Part shown: positions 45,892-58,200 of the stretch, in pieces
Layout of the letters: each line of letters begins with the position of its first letter
Numbering within the stretch: the first letter of the stretch is position 1
Assembly (NCBI GenBank): GCA_001692895.1
Contig: KV748196.1
Location: 2,046,001 to 2,110,000, forward strand
DNA from: Cenococcum geophilum 1.58
Taxonomy: Eukaryota > Ascomycota > Dothideomycetes > Gloniales > Gloniaceae
Direction: 5' to 3'
Length of the DNA stretch: 64,000 bases
The notes under the pieces: model-generated
Database searches by the model: none
Seen by the model: the letters and a program-made list of their open reading frames with translations, nothing else
Told to the model about the DNA's origin: nothing
Position numbers and translations under genes: made by a program

Positions 45892-46336
45892 TCATGCTTT
45901 TTTGTCAACGCCGTATTCCCCTTGCTCTCCTTCATTCCCGCTGGTAGCTCTAATACCAGCTGCCGGTTTTCCGGCATAAAGCATATAACCCTTCTCTTCG
46001 ATGGTCCCTGCGTTGGCGTCTCCACCTCCCGACCCCTCCAACTCAGTGCTCGTTGCTACAGGTCGATTGCCGCGAAATCTTTTGCGCATATCGACCATCC
46101 CACGCTTGCATTCTCCGTAGCCCTTTTGTAACTGCTGACACCTCGTAGGTAGAGTTGAGTTGAGGGGTGGCCGAAGGCAATCACTAGGACTGTTGCGCTC
46201 CACCATGATACAATCAGAATTTTGAAGGCACGCAGCCAAGGCGGCGCCTGTACGCTCGGCGAGCTGTCAGCAAGAAGACAGTAGTGATGATGGAGTTGGA
46301 GAGGCGCGTACGGATGTCCTTGCAAGAAGATGGCAT
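45892..46336 (-). CDS. pet191: Mitochondrial COX assembly factor Pet191
   Basis: Two exons on the minus strand: 46336-46312 (25 bp) and 46247-45892, joined over a 64-bp GT-AG intron with a CTGAC branch site. The join creates MPSSCKDIRAALAACLQNSD and the gene gives 126 residues. The conserved Pet191 order is complete: CKDIR, CLQNSDC, DCLRPPL, LPTRCQQLQKGYGECKRGM and MRKRFRGN, with all expected cysteines in twin Cx9C-like spacing. The tail after RGNRP is Gly-rich and variable. The protein works in the mitochondrial intermembrane space in cytochrome c oxidase assembly. It is divergent from the lipase gene, sharing a 513-bp intergenic promoter. The short first exon is easy for gene finders to miss. 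Confidence 0.92.
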
Positions 46337-46849
46337 GACAAGCCTTATTGCGATAGATATCACGGCTGCATTGGAGGGAGACGAAGGTACTCGTGTACGG
46401 TGTAGTAGTTTTAGAGAGAGGGAAGATTTCGGATTGGACAAGGGAAGCCATGCGAGCTTGTTCCGGCATTTTTCCGTGCCGCAGAGCCTCATAGCCACCG
46501 ACCTAGTCGTCACATGTCAGTCAGTTTCCATGACGAACCTTCAAAGCGTTTAAGGGGGCCGTTGTTCGGTGGGGAAGAGATGCTCAACACCAACCCCAGC
46601 CCTATCCATGTCCTCAACCACCTTACTTCCACCCTTACCTCTTGTTCTCATAGCTCAATTGTCTTGCCGCTTGCATATATGAACATGCCGTCACCTTAAG
46701 CTTCTGTCTTGCTTAACCTACAAAAACCATAATCCCTCCCCTACTTTCTTGACTGCACGTACGATACCGAACAAATCCTCCAGCACACTAACCTCAATTC
46801 CTGCCTCTATTATCACTCCACGCATCCATCTACCCCCTTATGTACCACC
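46337..46849. promoter_or_regulatory. Shared divergent promoter region of pet191 and the lipase
   Basis: 513 bp between the two start codons. It is pyrimidine-rich on the plus strand close to the lipase start (CCTTACCTC, CCTCCC, CTAACCTC), as usual for fungal core promoters. No specific operator was recognised. Confidence 0.5.
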
Positions 46850-49083
46850 ATGGCGCGTGTCCCCTTCCTCGGCCGCCTGCACATCCGTGAATATCTCGCC
46901 TTACTTGTCTCCTTCATCCTTATCGGTCTTGAATCCCTAATTAGTATCATCACGCTTGCGCTCCCTCCGCCGGTAATCAAGCTCTGCTATCGCGCCACCC
47001 GTAGCGCTTTCAACTACCTCTCGTCTCCCCAGGGTCGTCGTTCACGCAATAAGAAAAAGGCCATTTCCTCCTCCATTGCTACTGCATCAGACTTCTCGGA
47101 GCTTTGCGAGCTGTTTGGTTACTATGCGGAAGAGCATGTAGTACAGACAGGTGACGGGTATTTGCTCGGGCTCCATAGGTTAGGATGGAGGAGAGGGGAG
47201 GAAGATATGAGGGTTAATAGCGGGCCGGGAAGTTTGAAGAAGAAGGTTGTGTACCTACATCATGGTCTACTCATGAATAGTGAGGTTTGGGTGTGCATAA
47301 CGGAGAGGGAGAGGTGTTTGCCCTTTTTGCTGGTGGAGAGAGGGTACGATGTTTGGGTGAGTATTACTCTTCAATACTGCTCTAATTGTCTTCATACATG
47401 ACGCAGTACTGCTTTAAAATTTGCACATTTAATGTATTCCTACGTGTCCCCAAAATACATTATTGAATCCACTAGCTTTGGATATCCGTGCTAACGTTTC
47501 TCCAGCTTGGGAATAATCGGGGTAATAAATATTCCAAAAAATGTGTCCACTGTGCCCCGACATCCACCGCCTTCTGGAATTTTTCCATGGACCAGTTCGC
47601 GTTTCATGATATTCCCGACTCCATCAACTACATTCTCAGCACTACTAGTCAACCTTCTCTATCGTACATTGGCTTCTCGCAAGGTACAGCGCAAGCTTTC
47701 GCCACCCTCTCTATCCACCCAACCCTTAACGACAAAGTCGACGTCTTTATAGCACTCGCACCCGCCATGTCTCCCAAAGGCCTTACGTCCACAATCGTCG
47801 ACTCCTTCGTCAAAGCCTCACCCGAAGTTCTCTTCCTCGCATTCGGTCGTAGGGCAATTCTAGGATCAGCGACGATGTGGCAGGCAATCCTCTATCCGCC
47901 CATCTTCATCCGGCTAATCGATATATCCCTCTCCTTCCTCTTCGGCTGGCAAGCCCACAACATCAGCCCGCATCAGAAGCTAGCGGCATACCCGCACCTC
48001 TACTCCTTCACGTCCACCAAAAGCGTGGTCCACTGGTTCCAAATCATCCGCAACGGCGTGTTCCAAATGTACGACGACGAAGCGCCGCTGGCCCTCACGA
48101 ACCGGAACAAGTACTACAAGATCGCCAAGTTCCCGACGCGCAACATCAAGACGCCCATCGTGCTCGTGTATGGCGGCTCGGACAGCCTGGTCGACATCGA
48201 CGTGATGCTGAAGGAGCTGCCGCGCCACACGCAGGCCAAGGAGATCCCGCACTACGAGCACCTCGACTTCCTGTGGGCCAGCACGGTCGACGAGCTCGTG
48301 TTCCCGCACGTCTTCGACGCGCTAGACGAGTACGCCGCCAGCGACTCCGGCGGCGGCAGCGGGAACGGCGGCAGCACCAACACCCCTCACGACCCGTCGC
48401 ACAAATCGGGCAGAAGGAGGGACCACTATGCCCCAGCCAAATTCAGCCTCCCGGACTCCGGCGCCCTGCCCGCCAGCGACGACGACGACGACGACGACGA
48501 GAGCTCGAGCAGCCCGACAGCCTTCCGCGCAAGGAAGGTCAGCCATACCCCCGCCACCACCGCCACCGCCGCATCGCTGGACGGATGGCAGGCCAATCCG
48601 CGCGAGCACGCAGCCTCCACGACCCCGCCCACGACGCCCCCGCGCGCGCTCCTCGCCTCCGCCGGCGGATCCAGCCACGCGCCTGCTCGTGAGACGGTCC
48701 CTCCCGCTACCGCTGCCGCTTCCCCCGCGCACTCGGCTCTGCACAGCCACAGCCACAGCCACAGCCACAGCCACGCGACAAACCAGACGTCGACCTCGCG
48801 GCCTGAGGGCTGGTGGAGCAGCGATGAGGTGGCGGGGACGGAGCGGTCGTCGCCGGCGCGGGCGAGCTTCGAGAGCGGGCACAGCGGGATCGGGATCGGG
48901 GTGGAGGGGCGGTTTGGGGAGAAGGGGATTCAGGTTGGGATGGGGAGGCCCGTGGGCGGGGTTATGAGGGGAGAGGCGGTGGGGATGGGGTTTGGTGGGG
49001 GAGGGAAGGGGAGGGATGGGGATGGGAGGAGGGAGGGGAGAGGGGGAAGAAGAGGTGGAAGTGGAGGAGGAGGAGCGGGGTGA
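46850..49083 (+). CDS. Membrane-anchored steryl-ester/acylglycerol lipase (alpha/beta hydrolase)
   Basis: Two exons, 46850-47356 and 47506-49083, with a 149-bp intron (GTGAGT, CTAAC branch) in phase 0; 694 residues. A hydrophobic segment at about 15-45 should anchor it in a membrane or lipid droplet. Then FGYYAEEHVVQTGDGYLLGL is the lipase start signature and YLHHGLLMNSEVW supplies the oxyanion region. The nucleophile is in GFSQG (Ser about 227), the acid probably in GGSDSLVD (Asp about 395), and the His in HYEHLDF (about 421). This matches Tgl1/Yeh-type steryl-ester hydrolases. The last 230 residues are low-complexity: an Asp run, a Ser-His repeat, and a Gly/Arg-rich end. That tail lies beyond the family core and is encoded by very GC-rich DNA; whether all of it is translated is less sure. 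Confidence 0.85.
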
Positions 49084-49140
49084 GGGATGGGGAGTAGATT
49101 GCGTTAGGTTGGGGGAATGGGGAGGAGGGCGGGTTAGAGA
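48890..49140 (+). other. Dense G-tract region (quadruplex-prone)
   Basis: The plus strand carries more than twenty runs of three or more G within about 250 bases, covering the last codons of the lipase and its 3' flank. On the coding strand this would also be present in the mRNA. Confidence 0.7.
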
Positions 49141-51766
49141 GAGCGGCAGTGCTGCTGTGATACGGAGCGGATGTGCTCGCGATGATACAAAGACACGACG
49201 GCGTGCGGATGGATGGGTCGGGCCATGTACATGCAACGAAATCGGGACTAGCGATCCTGGTTTCCGTGTTAATATTTAAAAGTTTTTTTTTGCACATAAA
49301 GGCCAAGTCGAATACATACTAGGGATATTCATCCCGCTATATATCCGCAATAATCAGTGAATTCGCTATATTCCCACTATCATCCCTCATCCCGCTGCAT
49401 TCCCGCACCCACCACTCTCGTCACCACCCCCACTGCACTCGCACATAGTCAACCCCGCAAGAAGCCCCCCTCGGAGAATTATCAGGCCAGCAGAATATCG
49501 GAGAATATCAGACCCGGAGAATATCAGACCACCCAATAACGTGACCTCGGCACCGGTTCTAGCCTCCCGGAAAGAACCCCGGCAAAGCGCATGTGAAACC
49601 CTCCCCCAAGTTCCGTCCGTGAAAGACGTCGACTTAAGCTTCATGCAAGGGGTCCCCGCCGGAAAGGCGGGGGAAGAAGGGGAGTGTGGGGTGCGGGGTG
49701 TGGGCTGGGCTGTGCTACCCCCCCCTCGCTTGTATCCGGCGCTGTAGATCGGACGTCCTGATTCGGAAAACCTTATTTCGAGCGCATAGGTTTCGTGAGG
49801 CTGTTGGGCTAGGAGGGTTGCCTGGTGAGGAGGGTGGAGCTGAAGGGGCCGAGTGGGCTTGGCGGTAGGCTGGGGAAGGGGTTTGAGTGCCTGGATGAGG
49901 TGCAGGGTTTGGAGTTGAGGATAAGAGGAATTTGCTTGGTGATGGGCATGATCGGGGGAGTCGTGTTTGCTTCTTCTTGGTTGGAGGTCGGTGCTGAGGG
50001 TGGCTCAGGGGTAGGATCTGATAAGGTGGTGTCGGAGAATTATAATCAGGCTTGACGATCGGCACCCTTTTGGCTCGGTAAGTGCTCGATGGTGGAGTTT
50101 GCGCCACGGAGGAGCTTTACTGTGAGATTGAATGACAAGATGGAAGCCCGATTGTAATCTGAGGTTGACGGAATTACCAGGCAGTCATGGTGATGTTGAA
50201 TGCGGTAGACATTAGTTGTTAAGAGGTGCAAAGACCGCCCTCTTTCTTCGCCTTTTCCTTTTCGTTTTCTTCGTTAGCCCAAAACAATAAACGAGTCAAG
50301 GATCGTTGTATAGAAGACCAAGGCCAAACTGGGCACGGACAAATTGAAGTTGCGCGACTGTGCCCTGGATAGCCGGGTGAGTGTCGTATGACATTCAGCG
50401 GGTATCCGTCAGTGATTTTCCGGAAATAGCCTGTCAGGTATCAGAATGTAATACTATCTTGTCGTGCAACAATTCCTCTTTCGGTCGATGATGAGTTTAT
50501 GATAACAACCAGATTGTATGCTGAAGGTCAGAGCTGTCTCGGCCAGAGCTGTCTCGGCCAGAGCTGTTCTGGCCAGAGCCGCCCCGGTTAGTTTCGAGGT
50601 TTGAAAAGTTAACCTTAAGCAACAATGGTGGCGATATGCTACGGCCATGGTACGTAGGATGGACTTATGGTTTTGTTGGTAGATGGTTGAGTAAGGAGTC
50701 ATTGGATCAACAATCTTTGACTTTGTGCATCGGTTGTGCTAAAATATTCACTTCGGTGGGTCTGTGAAAGCATGTCAGTACGACGTAATCTCGGACGTCC
50801 ATATGCCCCGATTCGGGTGTGCTGAGGACAGGAACCTTGGTTGAACCTTACCTAAACTGATACCCGAGAATCTCCGAGTCAGACTGAATAAAAAACTGGA
50901 TACCGACGCCACGGCCATGTCGCTTAATCCCACGCGCTGAAATCCAAAGCCATGACAGTCATGTATCTTCATAATTGACATGGATTCCCATCATTCATCG
51001 AATGCTGTTGATATTGAAATCTGCATTTGCCGGGTCACCCGTCCAATTCAGCCGTGCTCCATGAAACTAATGACCTGCATTTGTTGAATAAGAATATACA
51101 TTATACTAACACAGTCGGTGGGGTATATACAGAGTTCCATATCCATAGTCATGCGCCGTAACCATGCCATATAACGCCGTGATGATGCCGAGTGGATGCG
51201 GTACAACAAGCCCGTTCTCCCGGCCATGTGCTGAAATGAAGGTATAAAGTGTAGGAAAATCTTAAATGATGAAATCCATTCAGCCATTCTTCTATGGCTC
51301 CACATATCCATGGGGCCCTGAGACACCAGCTCTCGTCGTAGAATTCTAAAAAAAAACACAGTTCTATCGCTGTATAGCGAGGGTCTAACCATGCGTCCGA
51401 GAATGATGCCCAACCATCTTTACCCATGCTGTGTGGCCTTTGAGAAATATCCGACATTCCCGCATGAGTGAATGTCCAATAACTCCCTCGTCGAAGGAAA
51501 GGTCGAACGAGTCTAGCAGTTGCTGTCCTGCTATCCACTCCATTCACCATAGACTGAAATTATAACCAGAGGGTATCTCAGTAAATTCCCTCAAACCAAA
51601 CGCTCCTTCCATAACCATAGTATAAGAAGGCCCGCTTCTCGAAAAATTTCCGTCACAGAGTTTGCTGGAATGTTGCATGAACCCATCGCTGGTGGAACCC
51701 GGCTTTCATCTCGATCAAATCATACGAGTAAATGTTTCTGGACGCAGTTTAAAACGTCGGAGTTGG
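49084..51766. other. Gene-free stretch between lipase and homeobox gene
   Basis: It contains the 3' flanks of both convergent genes, short AGAATATC repeats near 49495-49530, and the 15-bp tandem repeat at 50529. A pyrimidine/proline-type frame on the minus strand (50107-49715) lacks any recognisable domain and is probably a composition effect. Confidence 0.45.
50529..50580. repeat. 15-bp tandem repeat, 3.5 units
   Basis: CAGAGCTGTCTCGGC is repeated at 50529 and 50544, then a variant at 50559 and a partial unit to 50580. Confidence 0.85.
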
Positions 51767-53426
51767 CTAGGCAGAGAAGTATTTGGAAGCCAGGTTGCCA
51801 TTTTCTTGCCTATGCTCCCGAGACCCCGTGTTCTCCAGGTCGGGTGGCCCAGCAGGATCGTCACTGACGGCACCATCACGTTGACGGTTTTCACCTGCAG
51901 GATTGCGACGCCGCGCATTGATGAACCAATTACTGACCTTGGAAAAGTCAGCACGAGTTGGATGACATTGACATGGGATGCGAAAGATGGCTCGTGAAAG
52001 AGGGATAACTGTTAGATGCAATTGAACAAGACAGACAGGTGGTTCGACTGAAGGATAGTTGAAAGACGTCTGAGAGACGGTTGAACGACAGCTGAGGCTT
52101 GATTGGGACCTGGAGCTCCTAAAAAATGGAAACCTTACGTACCTGATTCAGCGTTAACCCAGTCGACGAGCAAAGTGCATATTTCTCGTCTTCCGATGGA
52201 TAAGGAGAGTCTCGATGTGCGTTGAACCAAGCCTTCAGTTGACTGGTCGCCTCCTTCGGTAGGTTGCCTCTGCGTTTCCGTTGGAACTGGCCATCATTGA
52301 CTCCCGAAGACGACTGGAACGTGTACTGATTGTAGTTTTGATGCTGGTAGAAACCGGGATCTGGCAGATGTCGCTGATCAGGCATGAGCGAATATCTACG
52401 ATCGTCCCCTTGCCGGTGCGTGTCGTGACGAGCCGTATTTTTGTCGTACTGCTGCGGATCCTCGTAGCTAAAACTCTGCCTGTGCGGAACGAGACCCTCA
52501 CCGACGTGTCCTGGCGGTGGTAATGGTGGTGGCCCATATGGTGCTCCAAGCGGTCGTTGCTGCAATAAAGGCTGTCTTTGGTACATGGTAGGCGACGGTT
52601 GTCGAGAGTACGATAGCGTCGAGGAAGGAGCATGCCCAAAACTAGGCCGATGATGAAACGAACGAAGGGAACTCTGGCCACCGGACGAAGAACTTGAAGT
52701 CCTGGGAGAATCATAGTTAGGGGTCATGNTCGGATCAAACAAATCCGATCTGGCACTCGAACGCCGACCGTCCAACGGCTGATAGTCGATCGAATCATTC
52801 GGCAACCGACTCAAGCTGTTCTCCGAGGCCCTGTCCACCCTTCTCCGCTTAGGATCAACAATCCATAGTGGGTCGTCGAAGCACGGTTTAGGTATGGAGC
52901 GATCTATAGGAGAGCTTTCCATGGAAGCTTGCATTCGAGCAGGCGTACTCGGAGGTGAGGGCTCTACCGCTTGCAGCAACTGCGAACTCGCCCGTCAGAA
53001 GGCTGGACTGAGCGTTTGGGCGAGAACTAGAGGACTTACCGTTGAAAACGACGGTAGTTGCATGGAATTCCGGCGCTCGCCATTTTGGTACGGCGGGGAA
53101 TGGCGGAGAGGATTGCCATTTCCCTGATGGCACAGGTCATTCATTCTGTTCAATCCAAGTTCCTCGATGGAAGGAAACTTGCGTTTGGGCGGTGGAAGGG
53201 GAGAAGAGAATCGCACTGCCGAGTTCTCTATTTCTAGAGGTTCTGGACAGGGCTGATGGGAAGATTTGGGGGAGCATTGACAAATCGGACAAGGATTACT
53301 ACGTACTGTGGCTATGCTGGAATGAGACGGATCCCTCTTGGGATCGCCTGATTCTCGGCCAGTCATGGTACTTGGAATTAAAGAACTGTATCGATGTGGA
53401 ATATCATGGAGGGTGAGATACTCCAT
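51767..53426 (-). CDS. TALE-class homeobox transcription factor
   Basis: Three exons on the minus strand: 53426-53040, 52979-52143 and 51937-51767 (introns 60 and 205 bp, both phase 0); 464 residues. The homeodomain lies at about 359-419 and is split by the second intron: RKRRGNLPKEATSQLKAWFN, the SPYPSEDEK loop with the three-residue extension that defines TALE proteins, LTLNQ, then VSNWFINARRR with the W, F, N and R of the recognition helix. Before it are long Ser/Pro/Gln/Tyr-rich segments, and near the N-terminus a CPICQC cluster. It ends soon after the homeodomain. Fungal TALE factors control sexual development or conidiation; orthology is not assigned. One base is ambiguous (52729), so one residue is unknown. 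A later ATG at 53366 is a possible start. Confidence 0.85.
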
Positions 53427-55232
53427 GGGGCGATGGCATGAGCTATAAGTACTCGGTCAGTTTGACTGAGCAAAACTTGTCTGTTGATGTGACCATGGCA
53501 AACCAGGCGCCGAGAAAGTTAAACAGGATGGTTGACACTATTGAAAGTCTGTAGTGGAGTATGTCCGGCCTGCCAGGCTGTCGGGCTAGAAGCGAAGAGT
53601 AGAAGGCATGAGAGTTTACTCACCGAAAGTTAAAGCGTAAAGATGATGAGCGTTGGGAAACGAAGAATAAAGCGTAGAGAAAGCAACAACAGCGGCGGCA
53701 GTGGTGGGGAGCAAGTCTATCCAACGATGGGGATTGAGGGGATATCCGGGAGAAGATTACTGTGTGTGGTTTTGTGGGCTGTGGTCTCGACCCAGGATGG
53801 CTGCAACGGGTTCGATAACAGTTGGACGTTAATAATGCTCTTGTCCGCGTACAGCTATGTGCGTCGTGGCGGGGGAAGGATGTGAAGCAGCGTCGCAGCG
53901 ATCGAGCGCAACTACCCTTTCTCCACAGGTAAAAGATCGCGACTATGTAGGTAGATGTAGGCAGGCAGGACGGCGAAGACGCACTCTCGACAAGGGAGGC
54001 GTCGTCGATGGCGGCAAGAGCCCTAAGCTACTAAGCTGCTTAGCTGCTAAGCTGCTAAACTGGCAGGGTAATCCGGCGTGCCAGGCCCGTGTCTGAGCTT
54101 CTGACAGCTGACTGGGCTTGCCCTTAAGGTTTGGTCTCTATTCTCCGAGAGGTCGGCACTCCACGAAGGCACGAGCACGCCTTAGCGTTGGTCGTTGTGG
54201 AGTGAAGCAACCTGCAGCGCCCGCGATGCCGCGATGCATGCGATGGAAGGCCCGCAGCCACAGATGCCCTCCCTGCCGCCCTGCCTCCCTGCCCACCCAC
54301 CCCTTCCTGCTGTCCCTACCTCCCTGCGCGTCGGTTTGCTACCCCAAAGAGTGGCCCCAAGTCGCAAAACTGCCACTCTGCCAACCCAGGACTGCAAACG
54401 CAGATCGCCCTCCACCCTCCCAACTGACTCGCCGCCGACCGCGCAGGGGGGAGTACAAACCCCCCGCCCGGTCTTTCCTTCGCTGCGCTGCCTCGATGGA
54501 TTCGATATGCTTAATCTGACAGGTGAATGCATTCATCGCCAGACGAGCCAAGACAACGGGATCAGCAACACCCAGGTTCGGATCGAGCTGGCCGCGTGGC
54601 TTATGATTGACGAGCAGGAGATTAAATTGTCAAGCCCGCGCCTGTGTGGCTGCCGACTGCTCCCACGCATATACAGCCCTACGCTGCAGCAAAGCACTCA
54701 CGCCCCAGCAAGCCTTATTCAGCAGCCGCAGGAAGCTGCTTTTGGAATCCTACCAAGTGAAACAAGCGTCATCGTAATCGCCACACCCGGCACGAGCGAG
54801 GACCAACTGTTGGAGCTGGAAGCGTCGAAATTGCGCGTTGGATCTTTGGCCAAACAGCCGTCGCACAGCGCCAATAATTGCTTATAACAGGGAGCTCGAG
54901 AATATCGTGAATGATACCTACCAGGGAAAATAAAACTCCACGTTGCGAGGTAGGATGGCTTGAGAGCTGTATCTGGTCAATTGCAGCTAGCTGGTCCCAA
55001 AATGAATCGGGAGGCAGCTGGATGAAGTAATACTACTATTGCTGTACCAGGCCTGCTTGCTATACCTGGCCTGCTGTGAGGCGTTAATGCCTCAAGCATG
55101 TGAGTGGCCCTATAAATTACGCTGGCTCTGGACCTTGCTCTGGTTCTGGATCTGGTTCTCGGTGCAGGCTGCATGGGCGCGGGCTAAATGCCGTTAAACC
55201 CCTGACGGCTGGTTTTAGTGCATACGTGTGGA

Positions 55233-55277
55233 TAGACACGGTGGACACGGTAGACACGGTAGACACGGTAGACATCC
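55233..55277. repeat. 9-bp tandem repeat, 5 units
   Basis: TAGACACGG is repeated five times with one or two changes per unit. Confidence 0.85.
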
Positions 55278-58200
55278 AGATTTATCTTTGGTGCAGGACG
55301 CGGGACCGTTTGCCTCGGTGTCGCTGTTCTCTCGAGTCCAAAGGCTGCGATATCTGACCTAGCCTCGCAGCAGCGGGATTGAGAAGGGAAGTAGGCGCCA
55401 GACTGGTTGCACGAAAATAGCATAGGAACAGCAACTGGAAAGACTCCCCACTCTTACTGCGGATGATCGACAGTGAAAAGGTAGACAAGGGCAGAGGGGA
55501 GCCGCGCAGTACAGGGCGGAGATGAGAGCTCTGTTTTTGGACTCGCATGAAAGCCATAGCAGCATCCAGCATGACGGGCAGTATGGAGAATGGGGCTCGG
55601 AGCATTGGAGCTTAGCTTTGGTGCATGAAAGCTGGGAGCTTGGATCACGGAGCATGGAGCATGGGGCATGGAGCTTTTGGGGGACCGAGGAGGAGAGACG
55701 TACCTAGACACCTAGGAAGCTACAAGTCAGTATCATACATGTTTGGCTAGGTACTTGCGCCTTAGTACACAAGCCTACGCAGACCTACAGAGACCTACGC
55801 AGGTCTAACACCCACACGTGCGGACAGGAAGGGCAAATTCGCCGGGCGGGCCAGCAGAAATTTCAGCAGCGAGCCAATGGGCAAAAGAGCGAAAAAGGGC
55901 CAATACACCAATGGGCCCGCTCCCCCCCCTTTCACCGATGCTGACAGTTGCTTGACACCGGCGCCGAGATCCACATTGCTGATGTCGTTTCTGTGGGAGG
56001 GCAGTTGGTGGAGGTTGAAGAGAACGCGACGATAGGCGCAGGGTTGCTTCCTTCTGTACGCCACTAAGAAAATCCCCGTCGCCATCGCTGGGCGATCAGC
56101 GACATCACCCATCACCCCATTGTGTCCGTCAGCGTGCCCATGTTTCCCCATCTGCCATCACGCTGTCAGCATCACCAGCAGCAGCAGCTAACCCGGGGCC
56201 ATGCTCAAGTACCAACTGGCTGTAAGAGTCCATCTAGATTTATTGTTTCCTTGCAGCGTCCCGCCCCCGTTGCGGTTGCTTGTTCGCAGCCGCCGTCGCT
56301 CTGGTGCCAGCAGCCTGGACGAACCTTGAACGAACCCATGAGCCATCAGCCAGGAATCAGCCAACAGTCGGCAACCAGCAACCAGCGAGCAAGCAATCAA
56401 CCGAGCAAGCCAGCCTACTCCCGCACAAAGGACCCCGTCCATCGGGTCCATCCGAGCTCTCGGACACACTCTGGCCAGGGACGTCAAACTTACCCACCGC
56501 CGTAGCTGCCCGCGAGGCCCGCCTGGCGATCCGCGCCATCTCGATTACCGAATCGAGCAGCCTCTTAGGCCGCGAACGGGCTGTTGCCGGGCTACCAGCA
56601 AACCACCAGCACACTACACGAACCTCCTCCGCCTTTTCAGTGATCGCTCCGTCGCTCCTGGGTTGTGGCGGCCGCGGCAAACATCAGCCTTCGGTAGGCG
56701 TTCCGGGCGCGCCAAGAACTTCTTTTAATTGGCCGACGCATGGGCTGGGTCGCAGGGCTTGTGCGGCAGGCGGCCTGGCCAATGTCTGCTGTGCTGTCTT
56801 TCCCCGGGCATGTCCACGGACGGGGAACATACCTTTTACGCTCCGGGCCATCCCCCGATCATTCAACCTAATCTTCGGGATGCATTGACGGGAGGTGTTA
56901 ATAAGGCCTCTATTTTTCCCCTTCGCTCGATCACTAGAGATGGGTTGCATATCTACAGCCCTGCAATGCGACACTGCAGAGCTAGTTCTCGAAGCTGCTC
57001 CAGCGTCACGGTAGTAGCTTGAGCGGTGACAGCCCCGTCATTCATCCTGAGGTGTGCCTGGGACTTCACCATCTGCGATGCATGCCAGGGCCGCTGCTCT
57101 TGCGCCATCATCTCGCATTACCTGTCAAAAGACCGTAGCGCCATATCTCCACCTGGCGCAGAATCAACACCGCCAAGCAAGCACTGCCAGAGCCTGGCCT
57201 GGGCCTTGGTCGGTTGTGAATTTAACAGCTTGGGACACTCACGTATGACACGGCACGGGACGAGGACCCTCAAACCCCTTGTGGCTTCGATGAGGATTAG
57301 GACTGCCTTGCACCATGCCCTCTGCGGAGGGTGATCCTACCTACGTTTGCTCGAAAAGCGTCGCGGGACAAGATCAAGCCACCAACGCCATCTTGTGTTC
57401 GAAACCATGCTTCAGGACGGTCTCATGGCAGTCGCCGTACCACCAGCCGGATCTGTGGGCATTTTCCAAATCGCTTGTCTGCGTGCCAGGGACACCCTGC
57501 TTCATGTATTCGAACATACCGGGATATTCTTTTCAGCTACCGAAAGTAACCTTAACATAAACGAGCCCATTTTAGAAATGCCGAACGATGGGGCTGCTTG
57601 ATGCTACGGAAGAAGCAAAGAGCAGCAGTCCTCAGGCGCCGCCGTCAAGCGATGACCGAAGATCTGGACCGTATAGCCTTCAGAGGGCTTCTGGATGCCA
57701 CGACAGCGGATTTTGCAATTGTGAACTTGATGTACAACCTTTACGCCACTATCCGTGAGACGGCTTGCCCGTCATAGCTTGATTTGAACGGCAACAAAAG
57801 GAAGAGAGTTGAACATCACTAGCAATCCTTACAGTGTCGGGAACATAAAGTGCTAGCATACAATGTCCAGACGAGGATGAGAAGGCGAGGCGGTAATATT
57901 TGTGCTACAAAAACACCCCAAACTACAGCGGTGCGAAAAGCTGGGTACAAGCCCGTGAAGCGTTACTCGACATTCTTTCTCAACAAAAAAATTCTAAGAC
58001 ATTTACCGCCATTGATCGTCAATTGCAGACTTGTTTTCCATACACGGTGACGAGTCCCATTCCCAAACCCGAAAACTCGTGTGCAAAGTACTGCAGGACC
58101 GTGCCATCACCCGAGTTCCAATTTTACTCAATCCGTAGGTGCTGCTCGTGGGTAAAGTGAATCGCATTAACAGTCCCATTAACCGTCCACGGCAGAAACG

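Noticed and set aside
49715-50107. 131-codon Pro/Ser-rich frame on the minus strand
   Set aside because: No domain, no supported start context or partner exon. The bias follows from a purine-rich strand.
51149-51550. 133-codon minus-strand frame downstream of the homeobox gene
   Set aside because: No motif and it lies where the 3' untranslated region of the homeobox gene is expected.
54195-56888. Several GC-rich frames of 100-230 codons
   Set aside because: Overlapping frames on both strands are all open, as expected from high GC; none shows a family motif or consistent codon bias.
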